64,000 nucleotides of DNA from Candidatus Uhrbacteria bacterium (GTDB lineage: Bacteria; Patescibacteriota; Patescibacteriia; 2-12-FULL-60-25): contig JACRQE010000002.1 in assembly GCA_016222815.1 (NCBI GenBank), positions 248,001 to 312,000 of the forward strand, in the 5' to 3' direction. Shown here piece after piece: positions 40,193-52,700 of this stretch; the stretch's first letter is position 1; every line of letters begins with the position of its first letter. Below the pieces are notes generated by a model that had not been told where the DNA came from, ran no database searches, and saw only the letters and a program-made list of their open reading frames with translations. Made by a program: the position numbers and the translations under genes.

Positions 40193-43100
40193 ATGAAGTC
40201 AGCTAGATTTTCTAAAATATTGTCGGCATTGTCTATCGCGGCCTTGGGTCTCGCGCTTTTGTTGATATCCAATCGACCAGTCACTGCAGCCATCGCGACG
40301 CCGGCATACGACCAACTGAATAATAACGCCATTGGCGTCCCTGCCAACCATGAGATTGTGTTCAAGACGCCGACAGGCGTGGATCAACCCTCGGATACTA
40401 TCGTCATCAGCCTCCCGAATTTCGTTTTCGGCGCATTAGCGATTTCGGATATCGACTTGCATTACGGACCTACTACGGGTTATGAAAATGCGACCACAAC
40501 TGCAGCGGCACCGGGTGTAGATATATGGGGTGTGGCGATTGCGGGCAATGCGATTACCTTCACGGCTCCGACCAACGCTGCGCTTGGCACCGTACCGGCG
40601 AATAATAAGATTGCAATCCGAATTGGTCTGAACGCCGGCGGCATCAATCAGCTGACGAATCCGGGTTCGGCGATGAGCGCATCGGTGACCATCGGCGGGA
40701 CGTTCGGAGACGGCAACACCATAGTCGTGCCGATCCTTGGCAGCGGATCCTTGTCGGTCAGTGCTTTCATCTCGACGACCAGCGCACCACCGGTTCCACC
40801 GGGCGGAGGAGGCGGAGGAGGCGGAGGAGGGGGCACAATCAGTGCACCGGTCATTTCGAATATTCAGGTGATAAACATCACATCGAGCACGGCGCGCGTC
40901 ACTTGGGATACGGATAAGCTTTCAAATTCGAGCGTGGCATATGGATTCACGATAGCGCACGCCAGCGGGACGGTCTCGGATGCGACTTTGAAGACGAACC
41001 ATTCAATAGATTTGTCCGGCCTATCCCCGAACACCATGTACCACTTCGTGGTGACTTCGGTTGATTCGACATTTCTTTCGACTTCTTCAGGCGACCAAAC
41101 TTTCATTACCCAGACGGATGTCACGCCGCCGGTCATCTCAAATATCCATGTCGTCAACATCACGAATACTTCGGGCATCGTGATGTGGGATACGAATGAA
41201 CCTGCAAATTCTTTCGTGCAATACGGCACGACTGTGGCATACGGAGCATCAGAATTTTCTGCTGGTTATCTGACGAGCCATTCCATCCAGTTGAACGGCC
41301 TAAATCCGGGCACACTTTATCATTTCCGCGTCGCGTCAACTGATATCGCGGGGAATGGAGCGACAAGCACGGATAATAATTTCACTACTACGTTCGATGT
41401 AACGCCGCCAAGCAATGTCACGCTGACGGCGACGCCAGGGGATTCGTTAGTCCATCTGGCTTGGACCCTGCCGCCAGACCCGGATTTCTTGGGGACGAAA
41501 ATAATGCGCAAGACCGGAGGATTCCCGATCGGTCCGACAGACGGTACCTTGGTTTATGATGGTCCCGCGACATCAACAAACGACATAGGCCTCCTGAACG
41601 GGACGACATATTACTACGGGGCTTATGCCTATGATACTTTGCATAATTACGCATCGGGCGCATTGGCCACGGCTATCCCGGTAGGACCTCCACCGCCACC
41701 GTTACCGCCAGCCCCCACTTCGACACCGCCAGTCCCTCCGTCACCCACTTCGACACCGCCAGTCCCTCCGTCTTCAACCACGACACCACCAATCCCGCCG
41801 GCGCCGGGAGCGACGACTACGCCACCGGTCGTACCACCAGCAATCCCTTCGTCGACCACCACGACGCCGTTGCCCACGACACCTGGAGCGACGACTACGC
41901 CACCGACGGTACCACCTACGACGATCGTCCCTGGAGCCGTGCAGATCAGCGCACAGTTCTTCAATGCCAACAAGACCATCCAGTTCGTACCTGATATCGA
42001 CAGCCGGGTCGGCGTGTTGAACGGCACGACGGTTTTCGTCACGTTGTCGACAGCCGAATTCACCAAAGTTCCGACACTGGCGACATTTACGGTCGGCAAT
42101 TCAATATATGCCTTGGCGTTATCAGCGGATGGATTGTCCTATACAACGACTTTCGTGGCGCCGGTCCCAGGGGAATATCCTTCCATAGCCACCGTGAATT
42201 TTTCGGACGGGTCGGTAGGGCAAGCATCTTACACAGTTAATTCCCAATATGGCGGCAAAGTCGTCGAAGAAGGATCTACCGGACCGACGAACCAAATCGT
42301 ACCGGATGCTTCGGTCCAGATCTATCGCGACGAACAAGGGACGTGGGCTAAGTATGGAACCCCTTTGACGACAGGTCCGGATGGCTCTTATGCCGCTGTA
42401 TTGCCGAACGGCCGCTATTATTCGGAGATCAGTAAAGAGGGTTATCGGACGAAAAAAAGCGACACGGTAGAAGTCAGGCAAAACGTCTATAACGAAACTC
42501 TGGCTTTGATACGCGTCCCGACGCCGCAGCAAATCGCGGAAGGCACGCCGTTCACCGCCGCATTGGCGATAACCGCGGCCAATATCTCTGAGCAATTGGT
42601 TTACGGCATGAAGATTGCTCGCGAGATATCCCAGACACCGGAAGTCCAACAAGCGAACGCGATAGCCGCACCGACATTGTTGACGGTCGCGGTCTTGAAC
42701 TCCGCCAGCGCCATATCGTTCTTCAACTTGTTGGCCTACCTCCAATATCTGTTCACCCAGCCGCTCTTACTGTTCGGTCGGAGGAAGAAAAAGAAATGGG
42801 GTATCATCTTCAACTCACTCAGCAAACAGCCGATTGATCTGGCCATCGTCCGTTTGGTACATTTTGAAACTAGGTTGGTGATGCAGACGGTCGTTACAGA
42901 CAAGTTCGGACGTTACCGATTCCTGGCGCAAAAAGGCAATTACATGATCGAGGTGGTAAAACCAGGATATGTTTTCCCAACTTCATATTTGGGCGACAAG
43001 AAGGAAGATGTCGATTATCTGGATTTGTATCACGGAGAAAAATTGGAGATCGCTGAGGATGGGGTGATATCCTCGAACATCCCGTTGGATCCGTTGATGA

Positions 43101-43561
43101 CCGAAGAAACGCCACGCCGCGTGCTGTTGCGTAAGACGCTCATGACGTTGAGGCACGGATTGGCGTTCAGCGGCATACCGTTCGGAATCATTATTTTAGC
43201 CGTGACACCAAGCGCGCCAAACGGACTCTTATTGCTTGCCCAGATAGGCGTCTACGTACTGTTTAGGAGGTTGTCCATGCCAGCCAAAGCTCGAAGCTGG
43301 GGTTCTGTCTTCGACGCGAAGACCAAACAGCCGATCAGAAGCGTCGTCATGCGCATCTTCGACAAGAAGTTCAATAAACTGCTGGAGACACAGGTCACGG
43401 ACAGAAACGGAAAATATGGATTCTTTGTCAGACGGAATATTTATTACATCACGGCTGATAAAGCGGGTTATAAGAGGTTCACGAGTCCGGATATTGATTT
43501 GTCACAGAAGGATGAGGCAGTCATCGATCAGAATGTGTCTATGGAGCGATTAGAGAGCTAA
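40193..43561 (+). CDS. Multi-domain surface protein with FN3 and carboxypeptidase-regulatory-like modules
   Basis: A 1122-residue envelope protein. Order: signal peptide (1-33); beta N-terminal domain (34-200); poly-glycine linker of 11 Gly (about 205-215); fibronectin-type-III-like domains at about 217-310, 311-403 and 404-500, the first two each with a VTWDT or VMWDT strand and GL-x-PGT/NT-x-Y-H-F pattern; Pro/Thr-rich linker (500-590); Ig-like domain (590-690); carboxypeptidase-regulatory-like domains at about 690-775, 865-945 and 1030-1122. Hydrophobic segments at about 825-862 and 985-1025 interrupt the last modules, so the two C-terminal ones may face the cytoplasm or periplasm; topology is unclear. 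Nine bases after the DUF916-like gene, hence same operon. Function unknown, probably surface display. Confidence 0.75.
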   Translation: MKSARFSKILSALSIAALGLALLLISNRPVTAAIATPAYDQLNNNAIGVPANHEIVFKTPTGVDQPSDTIVISLPNFVFGALAISDIDLHYGPTTGYENATTTAAAPGVDIWGVAIAGNAITFTAPTNAALGTVPANNKIAIRIGLNAGGINQLTNPGSAMSASVTIGGTFGDGNTIVVPILGSGSLSVSAFISTTSAPPVPPGGGGGGGGGGGTISAPVISNIQVINITSSTARVTWDTDKLSNSSVAYGFTIAHASGTVSDATLKTNHSIDLSGLSPNTMYHFVVTSVDSTFLSTSSGDQTFITQTDVTPPVISNIHVVNITNTSGIVMWDTNEPANSFVQYGTTVAYGASEFSAGYLTSHSIQLNGLNPGTLYHFRVASTDIAGNGATSTDNNFTTTFDVTPPSNVTLTATPGDSLVHLAWTLPPDPDFLGTKIMRKTGGFPIGPTDGTLVYDGPATSTNDIGLLNGTTYYYGAYAYDTLHNYASGALATAIPVGPPPPPLPPAPTSTPPVPPSPTSTPPVPPSSTTTPPIPPAPGATTTPPVVPPAIPSSTTTTPLPTTPGATTTPPTVPPTTIVPGAVQISAQFFNANKTIQFVPDIDSRVGVLNGTTVFVTLSTAEFTKVPTLATFTVGNSIYALALSADGLSYTTTFVAPVPGEYPSIATVNFSDGSVGQASYTVNSQYGGKVVEEGSTGPTNQIVPDASVQIYRDEQGTWAKYGTPLTTGPDGSYAAVLPNGRYYSEISKEGYRTKKSDTVEVRQNVYNETLALIRVPTPQQIAEGTPFTAALAITAANISEQLVYGMKIAREISQTPEVQQANAIAAPTLLTVAVLNSASAISFFNLLAYLQYLFTQPLLLFGRRKKKKWGIIFNSLSKQPIDLAIVRLVHFETRLVMQTVVTDKFGRYRFLAQKGNYMIEVVKPGYVFPTSYLGDKKEDVDYLDLYHGEKLEIAEDGVISSNIPLDPLMTEETPRRVLLRKTLMTLRHGLAFSGIPFGIIILAVTPSAPNGLLLLAQIGVYVLFRRLSMPAKARSWGSVFDAKTKQPIRSVVMRIFDKKFNKLLETQVTDRNGKYGFFVRRNIYYITADKAGYKRFTSPDIDLSQKDEAVIDQNVSMERLES

Positions 43562-43578
43562 AAAAACATATCCACAAG

Positions 43579-43608
43579 ATATCAACCATGAGGTTGATAT
43601 TTTTTTTG
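43579..43608 (+). terminator. Terminator after the surface operon
   Basis: Stem ATATCAACC/GGTTGATAT with a four-base loop and eight T residues. Confidence 0.9.
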
Positions 43609-43762
43609 CTTTGTTGAGCCAAAATAGTTTTTAGTTACTATATAGTTAGCATTCTGTTGTGAGTAGAGCGGTTTTTTACAGGGCAATCAATCCAGATTGC
43701 GCCGAATAGGACCGTCCGCCCAGAACGGGATGTAGACAGAAAATTTGGCTAGGTTGTAAGAC

Positions 43763-46700
43763 ATGACGAACCAGTCGTTCCGTACCTTTTCTATATGGGC
43801 CCGAGGCATCCTCGGTGTCGCTTTTGTCGTTGCGATCTTGTTTTCTGTATTTGAATCAAACTCGGTTTCCGCGGCTGCTGACATTCCGCAATATTTCAAC
43901 TACCAAGGCAGACTGATGTCGTCTAGCGGGGTTAACGTCGTCGACGGGACATATTCGATTAAATTTTCTTTATACAACCAGTCGTCCGGTGGAACTCCGA
44001 TTTGGACCGCCTCAGGTACAACTGCCGTCCCCGTGGCGCTAAACATGACTGTCACCAACGGTCTGTTCACGGTTTTGTTGGGTGACACCTCGTTCCAATC
44101 GCAGAATGCATTATCTAACATCAATTGGAACCAAGATGGTTTGTATTTGGGTATTACTGTTGGAGCGGATTCGGAGATGACCCCAAGGAAGAAACTTTCA
44201 TCAGTTCCTTTTGCTTTCAATTCGAACACCTTACAGGGGAATTATGCTTCATCGTCGGTTGCGGCTGCGGGCGGATCACTTTTCTCGATACACCAGACGA
44301 CAGCTGACGCAGCAGTCTCTTCACGCACTGCGTTGTCAGTCACAACAGAAGGCACTGATAATAATTTTGATTTTTTGATTAAGGCCGCAAATTCCTCGAG
44401 TGATGTTTTTACAATATCCCGGCAAGGAAACGTCACTACGACTGGGAATCTGGTCGTTCTGACGAATACAACTTTGGGAGATGCAGGCACGGATCTTTTG
44501 ACGATTAACGCACGTGTCGCTTCTGATATCATCCCGAACGCCGACCTGACATATAAGCTCGGAGATGCGACGCATCGATGGTTAACGCTGGAAGTCGGAA
44601 CCGCGACAACGACAAATCTTTTCGCGGAAACCGTCTCGAGCACAAACAGCATATTCCAAAATGCGACATCCACATGGTTTGGGGCGACGACAGTCTCAAC
44701 GACAAATCTTTTCGTGAACGGCCAAGAATTCAGTACGGGGGCGCCGGCGACGACAGCGACGTTACAGACGATCACTACAAACGGCGCGACCACTACGGAT
44801 CAGATATATGCATTCGGTGGGATCCGAACATCCAACCTGACAGCAACCGGAACCACGAACCTGCAGGGCACGACGCTGACTTTTGCAACCGCGACCGAAG
44901 TCACTTCCACGAATTTGTTTGCATCATTCGGAACTTTCACGACACTGGCCTCAAATGTCTTAACTGCGTCACAGGCTACGGCCACGACTTTGGCTTTCAC
45001 TAGTGCATCCGGTTCGAGCCTGCTTGTTTCGGGACAAAGCGTATGTTTGGCCAACGGGATAAATTGCCCATCTGCACCGGCTGGATCGTACATCTGGACG
45101 GATGATGCGACGAATAACATCATCTATCCCACCACCACGACGAGGGACGTGCTTCTTGGAGGTTCGACTACGGCTACGGCAGGGTTCATCTTCGACAAGG
45201 GGACAACAACCTCGACCGTCATCATCGGGAACCAGACAGGGAACGCGAACCTTCTCGTGGGCACGATGACTTATGGCGGAGGTTTGGATCCGAATTTCGT
45301 TACGGATGGGAATGATGTGTTCGTCCAAGGGCAACTAGGTTCACTCGGTGGTCTGTTTTCGGCGACTGGCGTCACGGTCGGGACAGGCTCGACTATCTAT
45401 GGGGACGGGAACTTGTACAAGACTTCGGCTGGGGATTTCACGTTGGCGTTGAATGTCGCGTCCACGAGTTGGCGCTTCCGCACTGGTGGCCAAGAATCAC
45501 TTACCGTGGCTTCGTCAGGAAGGATCGGCATCGGAGTGACCACACCGCTTGAGGCTTTGGACGTGAGCGGGACGATACGGAATGTTTATCAAAACGCAGG
45601 GCAGGGGTTCAATATTGTTGGCACAGCCAATCTCAACTCAAGTCCAGGACCAAATTCACTATTCGTCTCTGGAAAGTACGCATACACGGCAAACTACGAC
45701 AACGACACGATGAATATCGTTGATGTTTCCAATCCTTTGTTACCAACGGTTGTCGGCACGAGCACGTTTAGTGCATTAGCAGATCCGTATTCAGTCATCG
45801 TAGCTGGTAGATATGCTTACGTCGCAAATAGCGGTAACGGATCACTGGTCATCGTTGACATCTCCAATCCGACTTTACCGGTAATTGTAGGTACGAGTAC
45901 GTTGCATGGCGGAGCACAAGGCCCGGTGTTTATCGCACTATCGGGGAGATATATTTATGCAACCAGCTGGGGTATTGATAGGGTAGATATCGTCGATGTA
46001 TATGACGCAACATCGCCGAAAGTCGTTTCGACTGTTCAATTTCCGCTCACTTCGGATCCCTGGGGCATATCCGTCCAAGGGAACTATGCATATATTTCGA
46101 ACTACGGCAGCAGCACGATAAATGTCATGGACATTTCCAATCCATCCTTGCCACGTATCGTGAGCACCAGTACTTTGACTAACGGGGCAACGCCTTATGT
46201 GATTACCGTATCAGGCCGTTATGGATATGTATCAAATTACGGCAACAGCACCGTAAACGTAATAGATTTTGCCAATCCACTCGCTCCTGTAGTCATAGCC
46301 ACAAGTACATTACCGGCTGGAGCGGGAACATCCGGATTATTCCTCTCCGGACGCTATGTCTATGCATCGAATTACACCAACAATACGGTCAGTGTGATTG
46401 ATGTTGCGGTTCCGAACAGTCCTGTAATAGTCGGGACAAGCAACCTCCCCGGAGGTTCAGGCCCGAATACGTTATTCGTTTCGGGAAAATTCGCCTATAC
46501 GGCGAATTACAGCAACCACACCGTTTCGATTCTTGACCTCAAAGGCCTCGAGACTTCGGCTCTCCTCGCCCATACCGCCGAAGTCGGTTCGCTCTCTGTC
46601 CTCTCCAACGCCTCAATATACAATCAATTGACCGTCGGCGGGGGATTGGTTGTGGGTCCAGGAGGATTGCTTTCGCAGGGTTCACTCGCCATATCCTCCA

Positions 46701-49700
46701 CCAACACGACTTCGACCATCGTCTATGCGGTTTCGACGACAAACGCCGAAGTATCCACCCGTCTAACTGTCGGTGGAGTGAGCGTGTGCTTGGTGAACGG
46801 AGCTAACTGTCCTGCAGGACCGGCAGGTGCCTACATCTGGACCGACAGTACTTCGACCGGCGTCATCTATCCCACCACTTCAACCAGGGATGTATTGCTC
46901 GGCGGCACAACAACGGACACAGCTGGTTTCATCTTCGATAAGGGAACGGTGACCTCGACCGTCATCATCGGCAACCAGACCGGGAATGCGAACTTGCTCG
47001 TCGGTACCACGACATATGGCGGAGGGCTTGATCCGAATTTCGTCTTAAACGGAAACGACGTTTTTGTCCAAGGGCAACTGGGTTCCCTCGGCGGTCTGTT
47101 TTCGGCGACTGGCGTCACGGTCGGGACAGGCTCGACTATCTACGGGGACGGGAACTTGTATAAGACCTCGGCTGGGGATTTCACGTTGGCGTTGAATGTC
47201 GCGTCCACGAGTTGGCGCTTCCGCACTGGTGGCCAAGAATCATTTACCGTGGCTTCGTCAGGTTTTGTAGGTATAGGCGCTGCGACACCGCTTGAAGCTT
47301 TGGATGTGAACGGAACGATCAGAGACTTGTTGAGGGGTAATTCAAATTTAACCATCGCGACAACGACCCAAACAGGCACAGAGCCGTATTCGGTGGCGAT
47401 CAATGGCGGTTATGCATATGTCACTAATTATTCGTCGAGTGATCTGAAGGTTTATGACGTGTCGAATCCATCCACGCCACAAGTTCTTTCGACCCTGGCT
47501 TTGAATGGGGGGCCGATAAGCATCGCGGTTAAAGGAAACTATGGTTATGTCGTGAATGACGCTTCCAACACCCTACAGATCGTTGACGTGTCCAATCCGT
47601 CAACTCCGTTCGTCACGGCTTCGACGGGGACCGGTGGTTCACCCAGCAGCATCTATATCAGCGGCAACTACGGATATATCGTGAACCTGAATTCATCGAC
47701 ACTACAGATATTCGACATCTCGAATCCCCAGCAGCCGACGCTGAAAGGAAGCGTCGCCACAAACGCAAGCCCGATAGATGTTGAGGTTCAGGGAAAGTAT
47801 GCGTATATCACGATGAATTTTGCCAATACACTGCAGGTAATTGACGTCAGTAACCCGTCAAATCCCGTGGTCGTGGGCACGTCGGCAGTGCTGGGCAATT
47901 CCATTAATCAGTTGGCCGTGAAAGGCCGGTATGCATTTGCTACCGCATATGGTGATTTCGCCATTAAGGTCGTCGACATCTCAAATCCGAATTCACCTTT
48001 TGTGGCAACCACGATCAATACTACGGCTCGTCCGGTCGCCTTGGCGTTGAGCGGACGTTATCTGTATTCGACGACATACGGCGCAAGCCCGAATAAGATG
48101 GAGATATTCGATATCCAAAACGCAAGTTCAATCACCGGCGTCGTGAACTATACGGTCGGGGAGGATGTCCGAGGGATTGCAGTCAGCGGGAGGTATGTCT
48201 ACCTCACCAATTCGGGCAACAATACGATGAGTATCGTTGAGCTTGATGGTGTTGATACGACGGCGTTGACGGCCCAAAGCGCCGAGCTCGGTTCGCTCTC
48301 CATACTGGCTAATGCAAACATATTTAACCAACTATCAGTGGGCGGCGGGTTGGTGGTAGGTTCTGGCGGTATTTTCTCGCAAGGTTCCCTCGCCATCTCA
48401 TCCACCAACACTACATCGACGATAGCCTTTGCAGTATCGACGACAAATGCCGAAGTCTCCAATCGTCTTACGGTAGGGGGGGTGAGTGTGTGTTTGGCAA
48501 ATGGGACTAATTGCCAGAGCGTCACATCTGCGGCATCTGACATCTGGACCGACAGTACTTCGACCGGCGTCATCTATCCCACCACTTCAACCAGGGATGT
48601 ATTGCTCGGTGGCACAACAACGGACACAGCTGGTTTCATCTTCGATAAGGGAACGGTGACCTCGACCGTCATCATCGGCAACCAGACCGGCAATGCGAAC
48701 TTGCTCGTCGGCACCACGACATATGGCGGAGGGCTTGATTCGAACTTCGTATTGAACGGAAACGACGTCTTCGTCCAAGGGCAACTGGGTTCCCTCGGCG
48801 GTCTGTTCTCGGCGACGGGCGTTACTGTCGGCGGAGGTTCCACGATTTATGCTGATGGCCTGATCAACAAGACGAACGGCGCCCTCTATATCCAGGCAAA
48901 CGCATTCCTGCCGAACAGCGATAATGGAATCGACTTCGGTTCAGCGACGGCGACATGGAAGGATGCTTATCTGACCGGAAGCGTGTATTCCTATTCCGGT
49001 ATCGTCAGGTCACAGGGTTTCATATCGCCCAACCTCCTGCTGAATCCGAGCTTTGAGGCGGCGACAAGCGGCGGATGGTCTATGCAGACAGCGGGATCGT
49101 CTACAGCGGCCACTACCACACCGGCATACGACGGATCATTCGCAGGTCGAATGCATGTAGATAACATGGGCGATTACACCACCGTTTATCAGACTGTGGG
49201 TGCAGCGTCCGGTACCCAATATTCAGCCTCACTTTATGCAAAGGGAGCAGTGGGTGGCGAGACGCTTTTCGTGTTGTTCCAAAATTCCGGAAACGGTTTC
49301 TATAACTTTACGGGACCGAATGCCGGAACTTTTACACCAGGGACTCCGCCTATCTCTTCGGATCAAATGTATAACTGCGTCCAAACGACGAGTTATAGCC
49401 GATGTCTCGTACCGGCAATAACGGCAACCGGCACCAGCATCATCATGTTCGTGTATGCGGGAAACAACCAGATTGCTTACGCGGACGAGACGATTGACGT
49501 GGATGCGATACAGCTCCAGGTCGGGTCAGCTTCGACGGCATACCAAACCACGACCGTGCCAGCACAGAACCTGTTCAGCTTTTGGTCATCAGCGTCATCG
49601 GCATCAGTCAGGCCGCAGGATAAGATTTTCGATATCTCCTCCAATAGCGGTTCATCATCCTGGTTTTCGATGGACGGGAACGGCCTCATTACCCAGCGCG

Positions 49701-52700
49701 GAACGGGCATCCAAACGGATCAAGACAGAAGTTCGTACGCTCTATCCATCCCGTTAAGCTCGACAAACGTATCTACCCATTCATTCAGCACAGTGATGGG
49801 GACCAGCACCTTGTTCTCGATTTCCGGCACAGGCAACGGGACTGGAGGTATAAGCAGTTCCACGGTGTCAGTTGACATCGGTGCGGTCGGCGGCTCGATA
49901 AATCTGCATGGCATCACTTATGCGAATGACGGATTCGTATCGGCCAGCATTACGGCAACGAACCTGACGGCAATGGGCAACTTCCAAAACATCGTCGCAT
50001 CCGGGACGACGCTGACTACGGTCACGACGACAGCGATTGGGACTGATCCACAAAACATTTACGTGCAAGGAAAATACGCATATGTCGGCCTGAATGTCTT
50101 TACAGGCGGCCTGCAGGTTATCGATGTTTCAAGTTCCACGAATCCAAAAGTCATATCAACCGCCAATACATATGACAGCGTGTTAGATGTCTTCGTGAGC
50201 GGACGCTATGCATATGTGAAAACTCAAGGATTATTGGATTTCCAAATTATCGATATTTCGAACCCGTTTGCGCCCGTCATGATGTCATCAAGTACATTTG
50301 GGGGCGGACGCGGCCTGTATGTGAATGGGAAATACGCTTATGTCACGGAACAGGGAGGAGGACAGGTCCTGGTGGTGGATGTCTCAAACCCGGCTAACCC
50401 GATAACCGTCAAAACACTAACGGTCGGAAACAATCCGAACAGCGTATATGTCCAAGGCAAATATCTTTATGTCGCGGAATTAGGCGCGCAAGACATCAGG
50501 ATTTTCGATATCACAGACCCGGCAAATCCCCAAAGCGTAAGTACGATCGGCAGCGCCTCGCAATTTAAGAGTATATATGTGCAAGGAAGGTATGCTTATG
50601 CTGCCAGCCAAAGCCCGAGTGAAATCAAGATTTACGACATTTCAAATCCGGCGTCCGCATCGCTGATGAGTTCGTTAAGCGTCCCCTCGACCCCGGCCAG
50701 CATCAACGTCAGCGGCAGATATGCGTACGTGGAAGGTACGAGCTCCGGGAACATTTCGATGATTGATGTCAGCGATCCGACTAATCCGGTCGTGGTCGCA
50801 ACAGCCAGCGTATTCGCGAATCCGGTAAAAAGTTTCTTGAGCGGACGTTATCTGTATGTCGCTAATGGGTCCGGAAACAGCATGTCCATCGTTGATGTAC
50901 GGGGAACCGAGACTAACGGGCTGATAGCGCACACGGCAGAGATTGGAAACCTGACAGTGCTTAACAGCGGGGTGATCGGCGGTAAATTGACTGTCGAGAA
51001 CCAGCTTACGGTCGGGACGGGCGGCATACTTACAAACGGCCCAGTGAGCGGACGTGAATTTTCGGCATTGCCGCTTCCGGGCGGCTTGTCGCTCATCTCA
51101 CAGCTGTCGTTCAATGGCGGTTCGGCCCACGATATAGCAGTATCGGGGAATTATGTCTTTACTGCGAACTACACCTCGAACACCGTTTCTATCCTGGATG
51201 CCACCAATCCTTCGAACATCACGCTCGTCACATCGACTTACCTAGGAGATTCATCCACCGGAGCTTACGGCATCAGTGTCCAAGGCCATTATGTCTATGC
51301 GGTAAATTATGTAAGCAGTACGCTCGCCATCCTGGATATCGCGAATCCGACCATCCCGGTCCTTGTTTCGACGACAACCGTCACTCCCCAACCATCGAGC
51401 ATATTCGTCAGTGGTAAATACGCATATATATCGCTATTCAACAATAGCAGATTGGCTGTCGTGGATATCAGTAATCCCGCCGCGCCGATCTTATCGACCA
51501 GCACCGTAGTTGGCGTAGATCCCTCATCCGTTTACGTGGAAAAAGAATATGCTTACGTGCTTAACGCGACCGCTGGGACATCAACATTATCGATCCTCAA
51601 TATCAGCGATCCAACGAATCCGGTGACGGCATCGACACTTACTTTAAATGGCAATAACGCCAGCCGTATCAAAGTAGTGGGTTCTTATGCTTACATCGCG
51701 CTTACGAATAATGTTAAGGGTGCTCTTTCGGTGGTGAACATCAAAAACCCAAGCAGCCCCGTGACAGTCGCTACCGTTCGTTTTACTGGAATCACGAATA
51801 ATCTCGCCGTCAACGGAAGGTTCGCCTATACGACTGATAACAGCGGCAACGTCAGGACTTTTGATGTGTCAGACCCGACCAATCCCGTACTCTTGGATAC
51901 ACTGGCGGTCGGCGCTTCGGTAAATCCAGGGGTCATGACCGTAAGCGGCAGGACGTTGTTTGTGGCGGACGGCAGCAGCGACCAACTTTATGCTTTCGAC
52001 ACCCAGGGTGTAGAAACCAGCGGGTTGAAGGCTAATACGGCGGAAATCGGCAATCTACAGGTGTTGACCAACGCGGAGGTGGTTAACCAATTTACTATCG
52101 GTGGCGGTTTGAATGTCGGGAACGGAGGGATCTATTCCCAAGGGGGGTTGTCGGTCTATACGTCGATGGCCGACGCGACTTCGACTTTGCTCTACAACTC
52201 GGCTTCGAATACGGCTCCGGTGCTCCAGATAGTGGCCGGTTGCGACAACGCCAATTCATCGACCAATAGCATGCTCATTTTGGCCGGCAATACCACGGAC
52301 CAGCGCAAGTTCCGCGTGGGCTGCAATGGCGTAGTCGCCACAGACGCAACGTTCAATACCGGCGGCGCGGATCTGGCCGAGTACTTCAAGGTTACCGAAA
52401 CGGGATTGGTTCCGGGTACTGTCGTATCGCTCGCGACAGGGGCTACTTCAAGTGTAGAAAAAACCACGAATGCGAACAGAAACAGGACCGTGGGTGTGAT
52501 AGCCAGTAATCCGGGCTTTATCGGAAATGCGGTCGAAGGTAGGGAAAATGATGCGAGTTACGGTCTCGTGGCGATGTTGGGCCAAACTATAGCCAAAGTT
52601 GATGCAACCGCTAATCCAATAGCTGTCGGCGACATGCTTATGGCTTCGGATAACGGCGTAGCCGTCAAAGCCAAAGGCGCAGGACAGGTCCTTGGGACAG

